Source of the DNA: Bradysia coprophila
Lineage: Eukaryota; Arthropoda; Insecta; Diptera; Sciaridae
Direction of reading: 5' to 3'
DNA length: 64,000 bases
Assembly (NCBI RefSeq): GCF_014529535.1
Contig: NW_023503329.1
Coordinates: 682,001 to 746,000, forward strand
In this document: one piece after another, positions 44,863 to 57,249 of the stretch
How the letters are laid out: each line of letters begins with the position of its first letter
How positions within the stretch are numbered: the first letter of the stretch is position 1
Notes under the pieces: model-generated
Seen by the model: the letters and a program-made list of their open reading frames with translations, nothing else
Told to the model about the DNA's origin: nothing
Database searches by the model: none
Made by a program: the position numbers and the translations under genes

Positions 44863-46769
44863 TGTTTAAGGAATATCGGTTTCTCAGGTTCAATTATTTT
44901 ATGTCGAATCAAAAGACTGTTGTTTATAGATCAACGTTATAATATGAACTAAATTGCACAGTACAATGCTTGACATTACATAATTTAGAAACTTAATTGA
45001 CTGTGCCAACTATTAAGATAAACAAAAGTTCAGATTGGTCTGAACATACTCCCGGCCAAGACATTATAAATCGTCTTCAAATAAAACTAACACAAAAAAT
45101 TCAAAATGAAATGAAATTGGCTCGGAAGATAAAATGAATGAAACGGAAAAATTTACTCAAAAATAAACTCAAATTCAAATCCTCATCGGTCAGGCTGCAC
45201 ATTGGTCTCGAAATAAATGCGCACTCGATTTGACAAAAAAGAATTGTCAGCTCCTTAAACGTGAGATGTGACGACCCAACAATTTGTTTGAGGTGAAACT
45301 TCATTGATTGCACTGCTGCTTCCCAAATTCCTCCGAAATTACTTGCTGTTATAGGATTGAATTCCCAATCGACGCCGTCGTTGGTAAATAAAGCGACTAT
45401 TTCGTCCATTTGTTCTCTCAGTGCGCTCTGCTGTGCCTTAGAAAGCTCTGTTATCCAGTCCACAAAATTCGCAGCATTTTTGTTGTACATAATGGCAGGT
45501 TTTGCCCGACGACTGATGAATCTCTTGGATAATCGTTTTCGGATACCATGGAGCGCTTCATTCTCCAGCGAACGATGTTGAAGACTACTCATGTTCCATA
45601 AACAAGTCGAGAAACATTCCGCTAATTGTTCACACATTGATACTCCATTGACTGTCTGCAATTGACCACAATAATACGAAGAAACGGCAGTTGGAACAAT
45701 TACTGCAAGATGAATAAATCCAGCTGATCTGTCAGCCTTGCAACTTCCGACTCGTTCGGCCTTTGACACGCTTAAAGACGAACTGGAATGATTGCTTGAT
45801 CCGTTATGAGACGCCGAAACCAATGCTCGAAATGAAACTTTAATCGAACAAACGATTGAAATGTGGAATACTCGATGATGTTTGACTATTGAAACACATA
45901 AAGTCAAAATTGTAAATTCCGGTTTTCGCTGTACGGATTGCAGTTGACCAAAATTGAAACCATAAAATGACCACTGCTCTACTCCATTGATTGTCTTTGG
46001 TAGACGATTATTGCACACGATAACTTTGAAACAAAGAAATGGTGACGTCAACCAAGCTGTACTGGCATACACTAATTGCATAGTGATACTCGAATGCACC
46101 AATTTGTAGTCGAAAATCAGCTTCTCTGTCATTATTGAACACTGAAAGACAGTAGAGCACGAAGCCAATCCATGAGCCACTACATGAAACTGCAATTCGA
46201 TGATTATTTTCGAAGCGTGTATTTGAGACAACGTGGATCTTTTGTTAACCAGCGACCTTTTGTTTCCATCCACGTTTTTCTCACAAATGAACATTGAGAG
46301 AATGGGCACAAATCGTAAAACTTCCAACTCGCTGAACACTTGACTCTTTAAATCGTATCTTTTCGATGAAACAACTAGAACCATTTGATTCTTTTCACAA
46401 ACATACAAATTTGAATGATTCACAAAAATGTCTATTGTCTTAGAACGCGATTGTTCGCACTTGTCGGAACATAAACTTTCATCGACCGATAATTTGATAA
46501 AAAAACAGCCGATTTCTCTCACAACTACAACGCGAATTAAATAAACAAACGGTTGAGCAACCGACATCCCGGTTGAGCCCCCAAATGTTTAAGGAATATC
46601 GGTTTCTCAGGTTCAATTATTTTATGTCGAATCAAAAGACTGTTGTTTATAGATCAACGTTATAATATGAACTAAATTGCACAGTACAATGCTTGACATT
46701 ACATAATTTAGAAACTTAATTGACTGTGCCAACTATTAAGATAAACAAAAGTTCAGATTGGTCTGAACA
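44863..46769 (-). mobile_element. BEL/Pao-type LTR retrotransposon, non-autonomous
   Basis: Two 184-bp LTRs (44863-45046 and 46586-46769) run TGTT...AACA and look identical over their full length. A 4-bp target duplication, TAAC, flanks them (44859-44862 and 46770-46773). On the minus strand, the 5' LTR is followed at 46583-46566 by TGGGGGCTCAACCGGGAT. This matches the complement of the tRNA-Pro 3' end at 16 of 18 positions, a likely primer-binding site. A purine-rich GGCCGGGAGTA precedes the 3' LTR. The 1.5-kb interior is far too short for gag-pol, so this is a deleted derivative. The identical LTRs point to recent insertion. Confidence 0.9.
45101..46567 (-). CDS. 488-codon frame with a BEL integrase C-terminal part
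   Basis: One uninterrupted frame fills the interior of the LTR element, starting beside the primer-binding site. About residues 345-470 resemble the BEL/Pao integrase: a (K)RFI.RR.KP.I.Y segment, then FGGIWEAAV with the catalytic Glu in place, a LTFKEL segment and SRP. The conserved Asp expected shortly after that Tyr (YSDN in active relatives) is Lys here, so catalysis is unlikely. The first roughly 340 residues match no gag, protease or reverse transcriptase that I recognise. They may be rearranged or captured sequence. It is not expected to make a working integrase. Confidence 0.6.
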   Translation of the reverse strand: MSVAQPFVYLIRVVVVREIGCFFIKLSVDESLCSDKCEQSRSKTIDIFVNHSNLYVCEKNQMVLVVSSKRYDLKSQVFSELEVLRFVPILSMFICEKNVDGNKRSLVNKRSTLSQIHASKIIIELQFHVVAHGLASCSTVFQCSIMTEKLIFDYKLVHSSITMQLVYASTAWLTSPFLCFKVIVCNNRLPKTINGVEQWSFYGFNFGQLQSVQRKPEFTILTLCVSIVKHHRVFHISIVCSIKVSFRALVSASHNGSSNHSSSSLSVSKAERVGSCKADRSAGFIHLAVIVPTAVSSYYCGQLQTVNGVSMCEQLAECFSTCLWNMSSLQHRSLENEALHGIRKRLSKRFISRRAKPAIMYNKNAANFVDWITELSKAQQSALREQMDEIVALFTNDGVDWEFNPITASNFGGIWEAAVQSMKFHLKQIVGSSHLTFKELTILFCQIECAFISRPMCSLTDEDLNLSLFLSKFFRFIHFIFRANFISF

Positions 46770-46773
46770 TAAC

Positions 46774-47204
46774 TTACGAGTGGGACAGAAGTTAAACGCT
46801 CATCACGTATGTTAAACGTATACAGTGGATGTTGGTCTTGAATATTGATTTGGAACCATATTTATATTTCCTAACACGAAGAAGATAAACTACAAAAAAA
46901 AATATTTTTGTAAATTAGAAAAATTCTCGACAAAATCCTTTCAATTTTTATGAAGTAATCATATCAGAAATTTGTTTAAGTTAAAATTATCTATAATTGA
47001 TCCTGGTCCATAACTATCCATTCATCAAGTCATAACTAATTCCTCATTCTTTATGAACTTAATTCAACTATGTTAAAAAACGTCATATCATTGTTTATGT
47101 GCGTTTCGTTATAACGTGATCTACGTAACTTAAACGCCACACACGTTTATGGCTTTCACAGTACCCTTCAAGAATAAGGAATGTCAACCAACACTACTGT
47201 ACTG
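46774..47204. other. Intergenic DNA, no gene seen
   Basis: AT-rich flank of the BEL/Pao insertion; nothing recognised. Confidence 0.4.
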
Positions 47205-47265
47205 CAACATTAGAAAGATCGTTGGCTCATGATCCAGAGGTCCCCGGTTCAACTCCCGAAGAAGT
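47205..47265 (+). other. tRNA-like 3' half with B-box
   Basis: GTTGGCTCATGATCCAG can form a tRNA anticodon-type stem with CAT in the loop. It is followed by AGGTC and GGTTCAACTCC, a good match to the RNA polymerase III B-box. No A-box, D arm or paired acceptor stem is present upstream, and the T stem does not close well. It is most likely a tRNA-derived fragment or SINE relic, not a working tRNA. Confidence 0.3.
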
Positions 47266-47315
47266 CAATTTTTAATTTCAAATATTAGTTACTAATAACT
47301 TCTAAAATGTATAGT

Positions 47316-47483
47316 AACTGTGGATTTACATAGCAACGTAAAAGTGACAGATGCAAAAATTTTCTCATACGGCAACTCGAAATTTCATTCATAATTTTAA
47401 TTTTATGAATGAAATTTCGGGTTGCAGTATTTAAAAAACATTGCATCTGTCACTTTTACGTTGCTATGTAAATCCACGGTAAC
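47316..47483. mobile_element. 168-bp palindromic MITE
   Basis: Arms of about 80 bp, containing GTGGATTTACATAGCAACGT and AAAGTGACAGATGCA, are inverted about a centre near 47400 (CATTCATAATTTTAATTTTATGAATG). Mismatches are confined mainly to the inner third. Confidence 0.85.
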
Positions 47484-48053
47484 AACTGTAAACTGTTAAT
47501 ATGGTGTGTATATCGTAGGTGAATTCAATAAAATTCGAGCCTGCTGTATAACTACCTTACCACACTTTTACCAGGGGGCACGAATGATATGATATACGCA
47601 TAACACGTAGGAAATTTCGCTCAGTGTAGTAGTTCTTGTATTGTATTTTCAACGAATTATCGCATCGTATAAATAGACCAATTTTGATGGTACATACCAT
47701 TCCATTGATGTGTTATACCACGAACGATAAATGCAGAAGAGTGCTTCGCTATTTTTTCGTTGCTGTTATGTAACATTTTGCTGCCAGTCAATTGCACATT
47801 ACTTATATCTTCATGTCACTACATCACAACGCCCAACTTTAAAGGAATCAATTACATCTTCATGCGTCGTCACATCTGACTTGGGTATTAAAGATTAAAT
47901 TATGTGCAGCCGCACCAGGTACGTCTGCTAATGCAGGAATTTGATTAAGTTTTATTTATTAGCATCCGTCAAGCGTACAACTGGAATGCTATCCTACAGT
48001 AGATCGCATCCAAACAACTCTCAAAAATTTGCTGAAACTGCTCATGGAATCTA
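47484..48053. other. Intergenic DNA, no gene seen
   Basis: No exon or repeat end recognised. Confidence 0.4.
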
Positions 48054-48114
48054 AGGCACTTTCGTGAAATTGAATACAATATACCGTCCACTGCAGATAC
48101 GTAAATAACTAATT
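48054..48114. repeat. Half of a palindromic P element (copy 4)
   Basis: Contains AAGGCACTTTCGTG, then ATATACCGTCCACTGCAGAT and ACGTAAATAAC, matching the right arm of copy 3 at 33920-34043. The left arm and core are missing. Confidence 0.6.
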
Positions 48115-49770
48115 GCTAATTCCGAGCAGTGACGGCTCGTATATGGCATGTTCTTTTGTAACATTTTCGTGCATGGTGTTTTTTCAATACAAAATAAAGA
48201 TATTGCAAACATTGGAAATGATTTAAAAACTGTTTCTTAATGATAAATGAGGATGAATCTTCATATTACGACAAAAAAATCTAAATTTTTATGCAAAATC
48301 TGCCAAGTACAACAAAATCAATCGTCGTTCCGAACGTTTCTAAAGTGAGAAAAATTGTATGCAGTCATCGACGGCTAAGGTGTTTTCTTATAGTTTCATA
48401 ATTAAATTTGAACCATTACTTAATTTAAAAATACGAAGAAGGGCAAAACTTCATTTTAATCACAGATTAAGTTAAATTTGATTGAAAAATTAAAAAAAAT
48501 AATTAAAAATATCACCGTTCCGAACGTTTCCTTAGTAAAAAAATCCAAAACATCATACCGATAGGCAAACATTTTTCGATCAAACCGCTACTAAAGAGCA
48601 TTAAATTGGTATACAAATAGCGCTTTGCGCTATTTTACATTGAAAACAAAAGATTAATGACGCCAAATACCGGTAGCAACCAAAAATCCGCTACAAATTT
48701 CTGTAAAATACCGGTAAATGTATATTTTTAACACTAGTACGACAGTCCCTGTGTGTTAGTACAAATTGTGAATTCTCACTGAGCGTGGAAACTGCCATAT
48801 ATAAATGGAAAAAATGCTAAAATGGCGTTGTCATTTAATTATACGAGTCACACATTTCACGTAAGGGGAACCGACCTTCTAACGCAATTCGACTCCAGCA
48901 CTCGTCTCCGGCTCCGGCTGAAAATCCTCTTATTTGCTAAAAACGCATTTTAGCTTGAGTTAGGAACAACATTTTTCCTAAACGAAGTAGAAAATAAGCG
49001 ACGAAGTATCTGTGAGGTATCTGTGAGAATAACATCAAACACAACTATGTGCCAATTCAGGACTAAACAATTTGAAATAGACCTGAAAAAATATTCGGGT
49101 GATCGTTTCATACACTTACCAAATGTATATAACCCAGTCAATGTAACCTCAGTCAATGTAAACCGATCATTGAAATAATGTTTTCTTACCTTGTTTCGGG
49201 GGGAAAGTCCCAGCAACAAAACCATTAAAACTGATATTGTGTTAAGACATTTCCCGCATATTTTCTTGGCAAAATTATTTTTTTTTAGACGTAATTTCTT
49301 TCTTCTTATACGTGTGGCTAAACTAAACTATTAAAATCTGCTGAAAAATTCGTCAGTCAAGGAACCTGAGGAACCTTAAGGTATTATTTGACAAAGGAAG
49401 AGAAATAGAGAAAATCAGGCAGTTCAACTTAAGCGATCTGCACGATTTTTATCGCTGTAAAAATGAAAAATATGAGTCTTGGCAACTTCGTCATAAGAAA
49501 ATCAATAGCGGACGAATTTTTCTGCCAATATAATGTTGTTTACTGTCCCATCCGAAAAATCCGATATACTCAATATAACGCGGAGAGATATAAACACAAT
49601 CATTATAAGCGTTTAAAAGAAAATTATTTGTTTACTGCTCTAGCTTTCTAGACTTTAGGATGTATGGGACCTGAAACAAAGAAATTCATTGAGAAATTAG
49701 GAAAAATTATGAAGGCCGCTTCAGGGGAACCGCGTTCAATCGATTATTTACTGCAGAAAATTTCAATTGC
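48115..49770. other. Mostly intergenic; possible TE remnant at right
   Basis: There is no clear gene. A frame near 49660-49770 (GPETKKFIEKLGK, ASGEPRSIDYLLQKIS) looks protein-like and lies just upstream of the reverse transcriptase remnant. It is probably transposon-derived, but I could not assign it. Confidence 0.3.
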
Positions 49771-50805
49771 GTGTCGTATCTAAATGGCATCAATTTTTTC
49801 CGTGGCAACCAATTTGGATTCCTGAGAAATTCGAGTTGCATTGGAGCAACACATCAGTTGGTTGACTTTATCAAGGCCAATTTCCGAAAAACAAGTGGCA
49901 GCAAGAAAACCTACGTCGCCGACAAATCGCCACATCGATTGGAACGATCACTAGCGATTTCAAACGCATTATTGTGGGAGTCGTGCAAGGTTCTATAATT
50001 GGCCCGCTCCTGTTCATTATGTACATTAACGATGTTCTTCAGATCGATTTTATCGGCAAAGTACTGTTGTATGCGGGTGACACCGTTTTGTACTACGCAG
50101 CGGAATCTCCTGCAGAATTGGAACAAATGATGCAACGCGACGTTAAAATGCTTCACAAATGGCTCAACCGGAATGTGTTAACGCTTAACACGGGAGAAAC
50201 ATGCTACATGACTTTTGGGCGAGCAAGTAAACTTCCCGATTTCAACATCACGATTGAAGGCAAGGTCATTCAACGCGTACGTTCGTACAGATATCTGGGT
50301 CTTGTTTTGGATGAGAACCTATCATTCGGCCTTCACGTTGATTATGTCAAAAAGATGATCCGTCCTTTCATTGTGCTTATGTGGAGGCGTGGAAACGTCA
50401 TCTCAATTGAAAAGAGAAGGCAGCAAAACAGTCAAAACAGTCTACAGTCAAGGCAGCAAAACTAAACTGGATGAATTGCAAGTAATCCAAAATAAGTGCA
50501 TTAAAGCGACCTTCCGACTGCCTAGAGATACTCCGACAACGTTCCTGTACAGCTGCAAACTGGCTCCGATTCACCAACTGGCGACAATTGAAAGAATTGT
50601 TCACTTGCATAGGATGCTCAATTCATACACTAAACACGGATTCAACATTAGGCTGAATAGAGACGTTTCTACGCGTTCGTCTAGACGACGTAGCCAGTTG
50701 CATGTCACTAATCGACCACCCATCGACAAAATTTTGAGTCTTTTTTTTAAGGAATTTTTTCCTAATTTCTTAGAATACGGAGTTTTTCGGATTCTTCAGA
50801 ATTAA
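49771..50805 (+). pseudogene. Decayed non-LTR reverse transcriptase fragment
   Basis: Three frames joined by shifts follow the order of a jockey/CR1-like reverse transcriptase. First comes QFGFLRNSS..HQLVDFI (fingers) in the frame from 49771. Next comes VVQGSIIGPLLFIMYINDV (motif B-like), then a YAGD where active enzymes have YADD, and later SYRYLGLVLDENLSF in the frame from 49974. A C-terminal part, LDELQVIQNKCIKATFRLPR, is in the frame from 50371. The region that should carry the first catalytic Asp between QFGF and VVQGS is deleted. Frameshifts, the changed YADD motif and the missing 5' part mean it is dead. Confidence 0.85.
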
Positions 50806-53467
50806 ATTGCGAAATAAATAGTTAGCCGAATCGCAACATAATTGTCTATCTCAGCAACGCTAAATATCCCGTGTGTTTTCGGCCCAAGCACATACAACTC
50901 TATCTGTACGGGTCTCTAAAGGATAAAACAGCAGTTAAAACGTTATGTTGGTTGAAAATGAATCGGAACCGGATTGATTGATTGAATCTATTAGTAGTAG
51001 CAGCAGTCGGGTTTCGAATTCAGTGTAAAATGAAACGCATATTCGTTTTGTTATTTTGTTTTTATCAATAAAAATATATTCAGTAATTTATTTACAATTA
51101 TTTTTCTGTTTTTTTTTTCTGTTTTGTTTAATATGCAGTTAAAAGTCGTGTTCATATTATTTTTATATTTGAAACTCATTAATTCCAACATTGTAACATA
51201 AATCTCAATAATTTTAATTTTAATTTTCTGTTTGTTGTTGCTTTTTTCGCCATTTTTCTTTTCAAAATTATATTCGAAATGATTGTAATAAATATTTTAA
51301 ATGGAAATAATTTACCAAAACTAAAAAAAAATATTTTATAAAAATAAAGTTTCTGTTCATTTAGTCACGTTTTGTTATACATAAATTTAAAAAATATTTT
51401 CCTTAAATTAAAAATTATTTCTTTCTTTTCTTTAAGAACAAATTTGTATACAGAGGAATTAAGTTATTTGTGTTCGTAATATTAAACATCTTACTGTTGA
51501 AAAAAGTTATATCCTTTTCTCCTAATTATTCAATTACTGTAGTGGATAATGTAGTCGTAGTTAATTCTAAACACCAAAAATCTGAGCAGAAACGAATTCA
51601 CTGCTGCGACTTAAGAACTTTGGGACGTAAGAACTTAATTACTTAATGACTCAACGAAGTGTAACCACTTTTCTGAAATATTAGCACATCGTTTCATCAT
51701 TTTAGTTCACCCGAACATCCGAGGTTATTATGAAAACGTCTGAGGTTTTATGGAAACGTCTTTCTCTCAATATCTACTGTTTTAATCTTTCTTTTCTTTG
51801 CAAAACCTTAATTGGAAATATTTGACCAGAAGCTTCACGAACTAATGTGGCTATGGCTATGCACAAAAGTTTTCAAAATTATTATTCGAAAACTTTACGT
51901 TTGCTAAAAGCGAGAATGTGAAATCAATGTGGATTTTGTCGAAGATAACGAATATAATGTTGAAATAGGGTGAAAAACGTGTGAGTAAGAAAATCCTCTC
52001 TGTTTGAGATCGAAATCTTAGATTTTTTTTTTTTTTTAATAAATCGATTAAAAGTTGACAAATATTAGGCCCTGGTTGAGTAGTTAAATCAGCGCCTAAC
52101 ATTTGACAAAGCTTCGAAAATATTTACACAATTTTTGTGAAGCATTTGTTAAACTTTGTAAAATATTAGCCCTGTAAACTCAACGGTTGGTAGAATGTAA
52201 CCTACATTTCGGTCTTTAATCCTTACAGTCTAAATGGAAATTTTGCGAAATAGATGTGAAAATTGTCAACCCGAGGCGAAGTCGAAGTTGACAACACATC
52301 GTATGCGGAACGTTTCTGTTTAGGCATAAGTTAGGTACAAAATTTTATGTACAGGAGGGGGAAGCTCAGTTTTATAAACGTCACTTTTACGCACTAGTGC
52401 CTTAATATTTATGTAAGAATCCATATACGCACTGCTGTACCTAAGCTTTTGTGTGTTTATTTCTTTGTACACGATGTTCTTTTAAACTGAGTAAAACCAT
52501 TCCAAACCATATTAGTCTCGAGCAAAATACAAAAGTTTTTCAGATGACCGAGTCATAGAAATATATTTAGAAAGTTTTCCTGTGAATTCTGCTAATCCGA
52601 GAGTAGTTCAGTTCATCGAAAACAGCATTGCATTTAATTCAAGACTAACATGTTTCAGATCGTGATTGCACTTTCCGCAAAAAGAATTTTTGTAGAAAGC
52701 AATAACCGACAAAACATCTTATTTCAACGCAGGTTATATTCTAACCAAAGAGTCAGTCTCAAGAACGTAATACGCTGTGCGGATTTAAAAGACAACTTGC
52801 AGAAGTGCATTCGTTGATCTGCGCTTTTAATGTGGAAACGTTTGGCATTTCGCTGTGTATTTTCCTTTTTCCAATGGCAGACGACTACAATATTAAAAAT
52901 GCAAATTGAACGAAATTCCTCAGCTCTGATGTCATTGGGTCGTTTTGGGACGCAGATTGTCTGATTCAGACACTGTCACTGGGTTTGATCAACTGAGTGA
53001 AATATTTTAAATTAAAGTTATTCAAACAAGGGGATTTTGGAAACTCACAGATGTTGGCTAGAGCTGCTGACATCAATGACAAACTAAATACTGAATTTAC
53101 CTGCGTCAAATTTGGGGGCTTTAGTGATAAGAGCTACCGCTTAAAATTGTTTGTACTGTATGTTTTAACCAGGGACTATCTTTGGAAAATCATTTTCGCA
53201 CTTTTTCTTGAATTATCGTAATTTTACCAAGACTTGTGAAAATTTGAAAAATCCGGGAAAATGATTTTGGAAAATGTTTCCGCCAAATAGTTTTCGAGTT
53301 GTAACCTCGGTTGTACCTCATGAAACGATAATAAGTCATCTGTCTTTACATTAGAAACACAGGAAACCTCAGATAGCCTGTAGAGACGCCACAATTTCTT
53401 TTTCAGTATTTCATTCTTTGCACTCTATTTTATGGTGAAATAACTTCACCCGCTTCACCCTGGCAAA
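50806..53467. other. Intergenic DNA, no gene seen
   Basis: Very AT-rich (51050-51500 especially). At 52266-52300 a TTGTCAAC...GTTGACAA hairpin encloses CCGAGGCGAAGTCGAA; a fragment of the same start (ATTGTCAACCCGAGGC) occurs at 13647. No exon is supported. Confidence 0.4.
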
Positions 53468-53570
53468 TGTACTGTCTATCTCGTGACAAACTGGCGTAGA
53501 CTTTTAAACACAATGAAATTTCATTGTGTTTTTAGGAGATACGACGGTTTGTCGCGAGATAGACGATACA
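53468..53570. repeat. 103-bp palindrome
   Basis: Arms starting TGTACTGTCTATCTCGTGAC are inverted around the centre CAATGAAATTTCATTG near 53518. The arms are about 85-90% alike. MITE-like; no coding. Confidence 0.75.
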
Positions 53571-56500
53571 TGAAATGCCATTGCAGTAAAGTTGGTTTGC
53601 AAATAATAGAGCACTGACATTTATAGTGTTACGACTAAGTTTAGTAGAACGGTAGTAGAATAATAAAAAAAATCTGTTACAATTTCGCGTTAGTTAACAA
53701 ACAGCATTTCCGTATCGAGCCTACTCTCATATTTCATCAACCTCTGAATATTTTCTAGATGTTAATGAAGACTGCGTTATCATAAAAAAAAACAAAATGG
53801 AATACTTAAGGTCATTGAGTAATTAAGTACGTAAGCTATTGATTGCGCAAATGATTTGATTTTATAAATCGTGCTCAAGATTTTGGTATTAGGCAAACTT
53901 ATTTGTGGTTGACGCTTTTGTTGAAAATAAATTAAATCTCCAAGGCATTAATTAAATCATAAAAAAGGAGAATGAAATGAAACGAAATGAAAAAACTTTT
54001 CTATTGAAATGAAATTGTATTTGAACAAACGACAGACTCCATATTTTCAATTTGATATTTTTCGTTTTTTTTTTTTTTTTGACAAAAAGATTATCGTGGA
54101 TTTCGTTCTGGTGGAGGAATATAGTACACATTTGTAACGTTTTGTGTGTGTACTCGTCCACGGCTATTGTTGAAGAGCAAATATTATACCCCCGGTTTAA
54201 TATTATTTTTTTTTCTGTTTCTTTAAAGAAACGATTTCATTTTTCTTTCAAAAAATAAAAATAAAAACCTAAAAGAAGAAAAATGATAACACAATAAAAA
54301 AATGGCGAGCTATTTGCTTTCGACTATGAAATACAAATGTTCAGCCTAAGCCATGATTTTTCTTCGTCTTAGAATGTCTTTTTTTTTTGTCTTCCTCTTA
54401 AAAGTTGATCCTTATATGGCAATATGTACAATAATAAATTTCTCTCCGATGCCAAAATAAAATGAATTTATTCAAGTCCATGAACTCTTGCTTAAACCAA
54501 AAATATTTTTTTTTTATCAAATCTTGCTGCCGAATATGTATAATACTCCTAGTTCGTATACAGACACACATATTTTCCTCTCCCCGACTATAAAGTATAA
54601 TACATCGAACAGATGGGGTACCGTTGTCTTAATATATCCAAGTGAATGGGGACTCTTCTTCGTCTTCGACGAAAAGAATGAATGAAAAAAAAAACACTCT
54701 CGATGGATAGGATGGTTTCTTTTCATTTGAAAAGAAGAACGAAGTTTTGTAATAAAAATAAAAAAAAAAATCTTTTGTATGACCAAAAGTAAAATGATGA
54801 CAGGTACAGATTGAATCGATTTGTATTCAGGTTTTTCGTTCCGTATTTCCACCTTGTGTCTTTCGGGCTGTTTTTTTTTTACTTTCTTTCCACTCTGTAT
54901 TTTTAGAGGTAATGTTATGGTGGTTAAATGCGAGAACATGTAATATTCTCTTACAAGCAAAAAAAAAACCACATACACACACTACATCCCCCTTCCTTCT
55001 ACCCCATACGTTCCACCGAATTATAAGCTGACTCAGTCGGTGTAATGTTTCGACATAGATGAATACTTTCTTTTTGTTTGATGGCCATTTGCCGTAAGTA
55101 ATGTGAAAATTGTTTCATGTAACTGAAGGTCTATTACGCACATAAAACTAAAAGCAAAAAGCTCGTTTTCTTCGAATGCTTTTTTTTCTTCTTCTCTGCT
55201 CTACTTTGATGCTCAAGATCTATTTGCGTTGTACTAAACTTTCGGTTGGGGTTTTTTTTTTGGTTCTTCCATCGTGATGCTCTCAAATGAGGTGTATGTA
55301 CGAAGGAATGTTCAGGCAAGTTTTCTATTTTTGGATACGGTGTGTTTGGTTCGCTGTGTTTTTTTTGTTATACTTTTCTTTTTCTCGGTGTGTGCTCGGG
55401 AACATAATCTCTATATATTGAGCTGAGCCAGGCAGAACCATCTCGTCAGGAGTTTTTACAATACACATTTTTTTGGCATGTGGAAGGAAAGAAATAAGCA
55501 ATTTGTTTAATCTCGGGATTTTTATTTTTATACCCAAACAGTAAACAAATGGACGACTATCAATCTTCATTCAAACTGGTGATGCATGTAAATCTATTAT
55601 TAAAATAAATTTGCCAAAATCAATCAAATACCAGGCGGCCTATTATACCGAATTGAATATATGGGTATATATATGCATCTCTACATCTCACTGACTGTAT
55701 AGTATATGGGAAGTCGCGCGGGGTAATAACATATTTGCCATGGAAAGACGCCGCGATATAAGTGAAAGCAGCAATGGGTTTAGTGTTATACACTTGTACG
55801 GGGCGGTACATGAATGAAAAATGTAATGTAATCGCAATAGGATGCTGATGAGGTATTGGGTTATTATGCTACTTGGAAGCGTATAGCTTGCGGTTTACTT
55901 GGATTGATTTGGTGAGCTCTGTAAGTTGAGATTTTTTTTTCTACTTCATTCCGTTGCGTTCTCTGTGAAGATTTATGTTTTCCTTCAGGATCGGTTAAGT
56001 GAATTTTTTTCTTCTTCTATTCTCTCTTCATGTTGATTCATGTGGTTTCAGCTTAGACATGAGGATAAATGGAAATCATAATGAGATTTTATTCAATTAT
56101 AAAATTAAGTTGACTGGTGCCGGGTATGGTGAGCGGAGTATATTTTGTATGTTTTTGTATTATATATGCGGCTAGATTGTGTCGAGTCAAGATGAATATT
56201 CAATGAGGAAACATAGACGTATGGTGAAATTGGGGGTTCGTTTTCAATATATCTCGATAAGTTGACAGGCGCCGTCGTCGTGTTTAAACTAAAATATATT
56301 GAGGAAATATTTGGAAAATAATGAAAACGATTTCTGATTTCTTATAAAGAGTTCCACAGTTACCACGGATGGATGTGACATAGTCATACTTATAATGTAT
56401 AATACACACAAACACACTCACGCTCAATTGGAAAAGCCATTCTTTGTATGTTCACTTTATTGATTTATTAGTTCCCTGAATTTTTACTTGATTACATCCA

Positions 56501-57100
56501 AGCCTGACGATAGACTATGAAGAGCTCGAGGTGTTGTAGTCCCGGTAGGAAAGCTAGGGATAGGGCATTTTTTACATTTCACATGAGTTCACATGACTAG
56601 ATGTTCAATTGCAAACGTCATTTCGTGTGATGAAATATTTCAATTATGCAACGTGTTTCATATAACGTCTTACGAAACGAAGCGATTTCATCATTTACTT
56701 TGTCGCACTAGTGCGATAAAACTATATAAAAACCCTTTTTGACACTATTTGGTTCTTACTGAGTTAAGTAATGGTTCCTTTATTATGTAAGGAAAATGAG
56801 ATGCACGTCCATGTGCTTACTTTCAAAATAACTGGTGAACGCAAGAAAATATTTTGAAGAAAAATTTTTACAAAAAAATGCGTCACAAAGTGTCGTAGCC
56901 CGTTGAAGTCGTACAGATTCCCATTTATTTTTATTTAAGCTATTCGGAGCTGTACAAATTTGCTGAATGTAAGGTTATGACACTTGCATCAAAGTGCAGA
57001 GTTAACGCGCTCAAATTATATATCAAGTCAACGGTTCACTAAGTACAATACCCTGTTGGGTATTACATTGGGTAAATTTGGAGTGCAGAATTTGTCACAT
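53571..57100. other. Long AT-rich non-coding stretch
   Basis: Contains many long T or A runs and TTCTTC tracts (54060-55270 in particular). Open frames such as 54517-54978 on the minus strand are Lys/Phe-rich read-through of these tracts and are not convincing. It could be intron or 3' UTR of a gene outside the window. Confidence 0.4.
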
Positions 57101-57238
57101 CTGTTCTTTTACCATGCTCATGCTATTGTTTTTATCACTAGTGCAGTGCACCCACATATACGTGTAAAAGTGAGTAGACCAATATATCCACTATCGATAT
57201 AGACAATAGTATGAGCACCAGCTGGTAAAAGAACAGCT
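57101..57238. mobile_element. 138-bp MITE with CTGTTCTTTTACCA ends
   Basis: The left end CTGTTCTTTTACCATGCTCAT is inverted at the right end, which carries an extra GCTGG in the same place. Its GCACCAGCTGGT segment resembles the core of the palindrome at 4338-4457. Confidence 0.65.
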
Positions 57239-57249
57239 GTTGCAAATGT

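Noticed and set aside
48950..49225. Minus-strand frame with GTAAGA and GTAAGT donor-like sites near 49107-49190
   Set aside because: The implied exons would be only about 27-36 nt, with no recognisable protein and no matching acceptor context.
54517..54978. Open frame of 153 codons on the minus strand
   Set aside because: It is made of Lys/Phe/Ile-rich translation of A/T tracts, with no start context, splice signals or recognisable domain.
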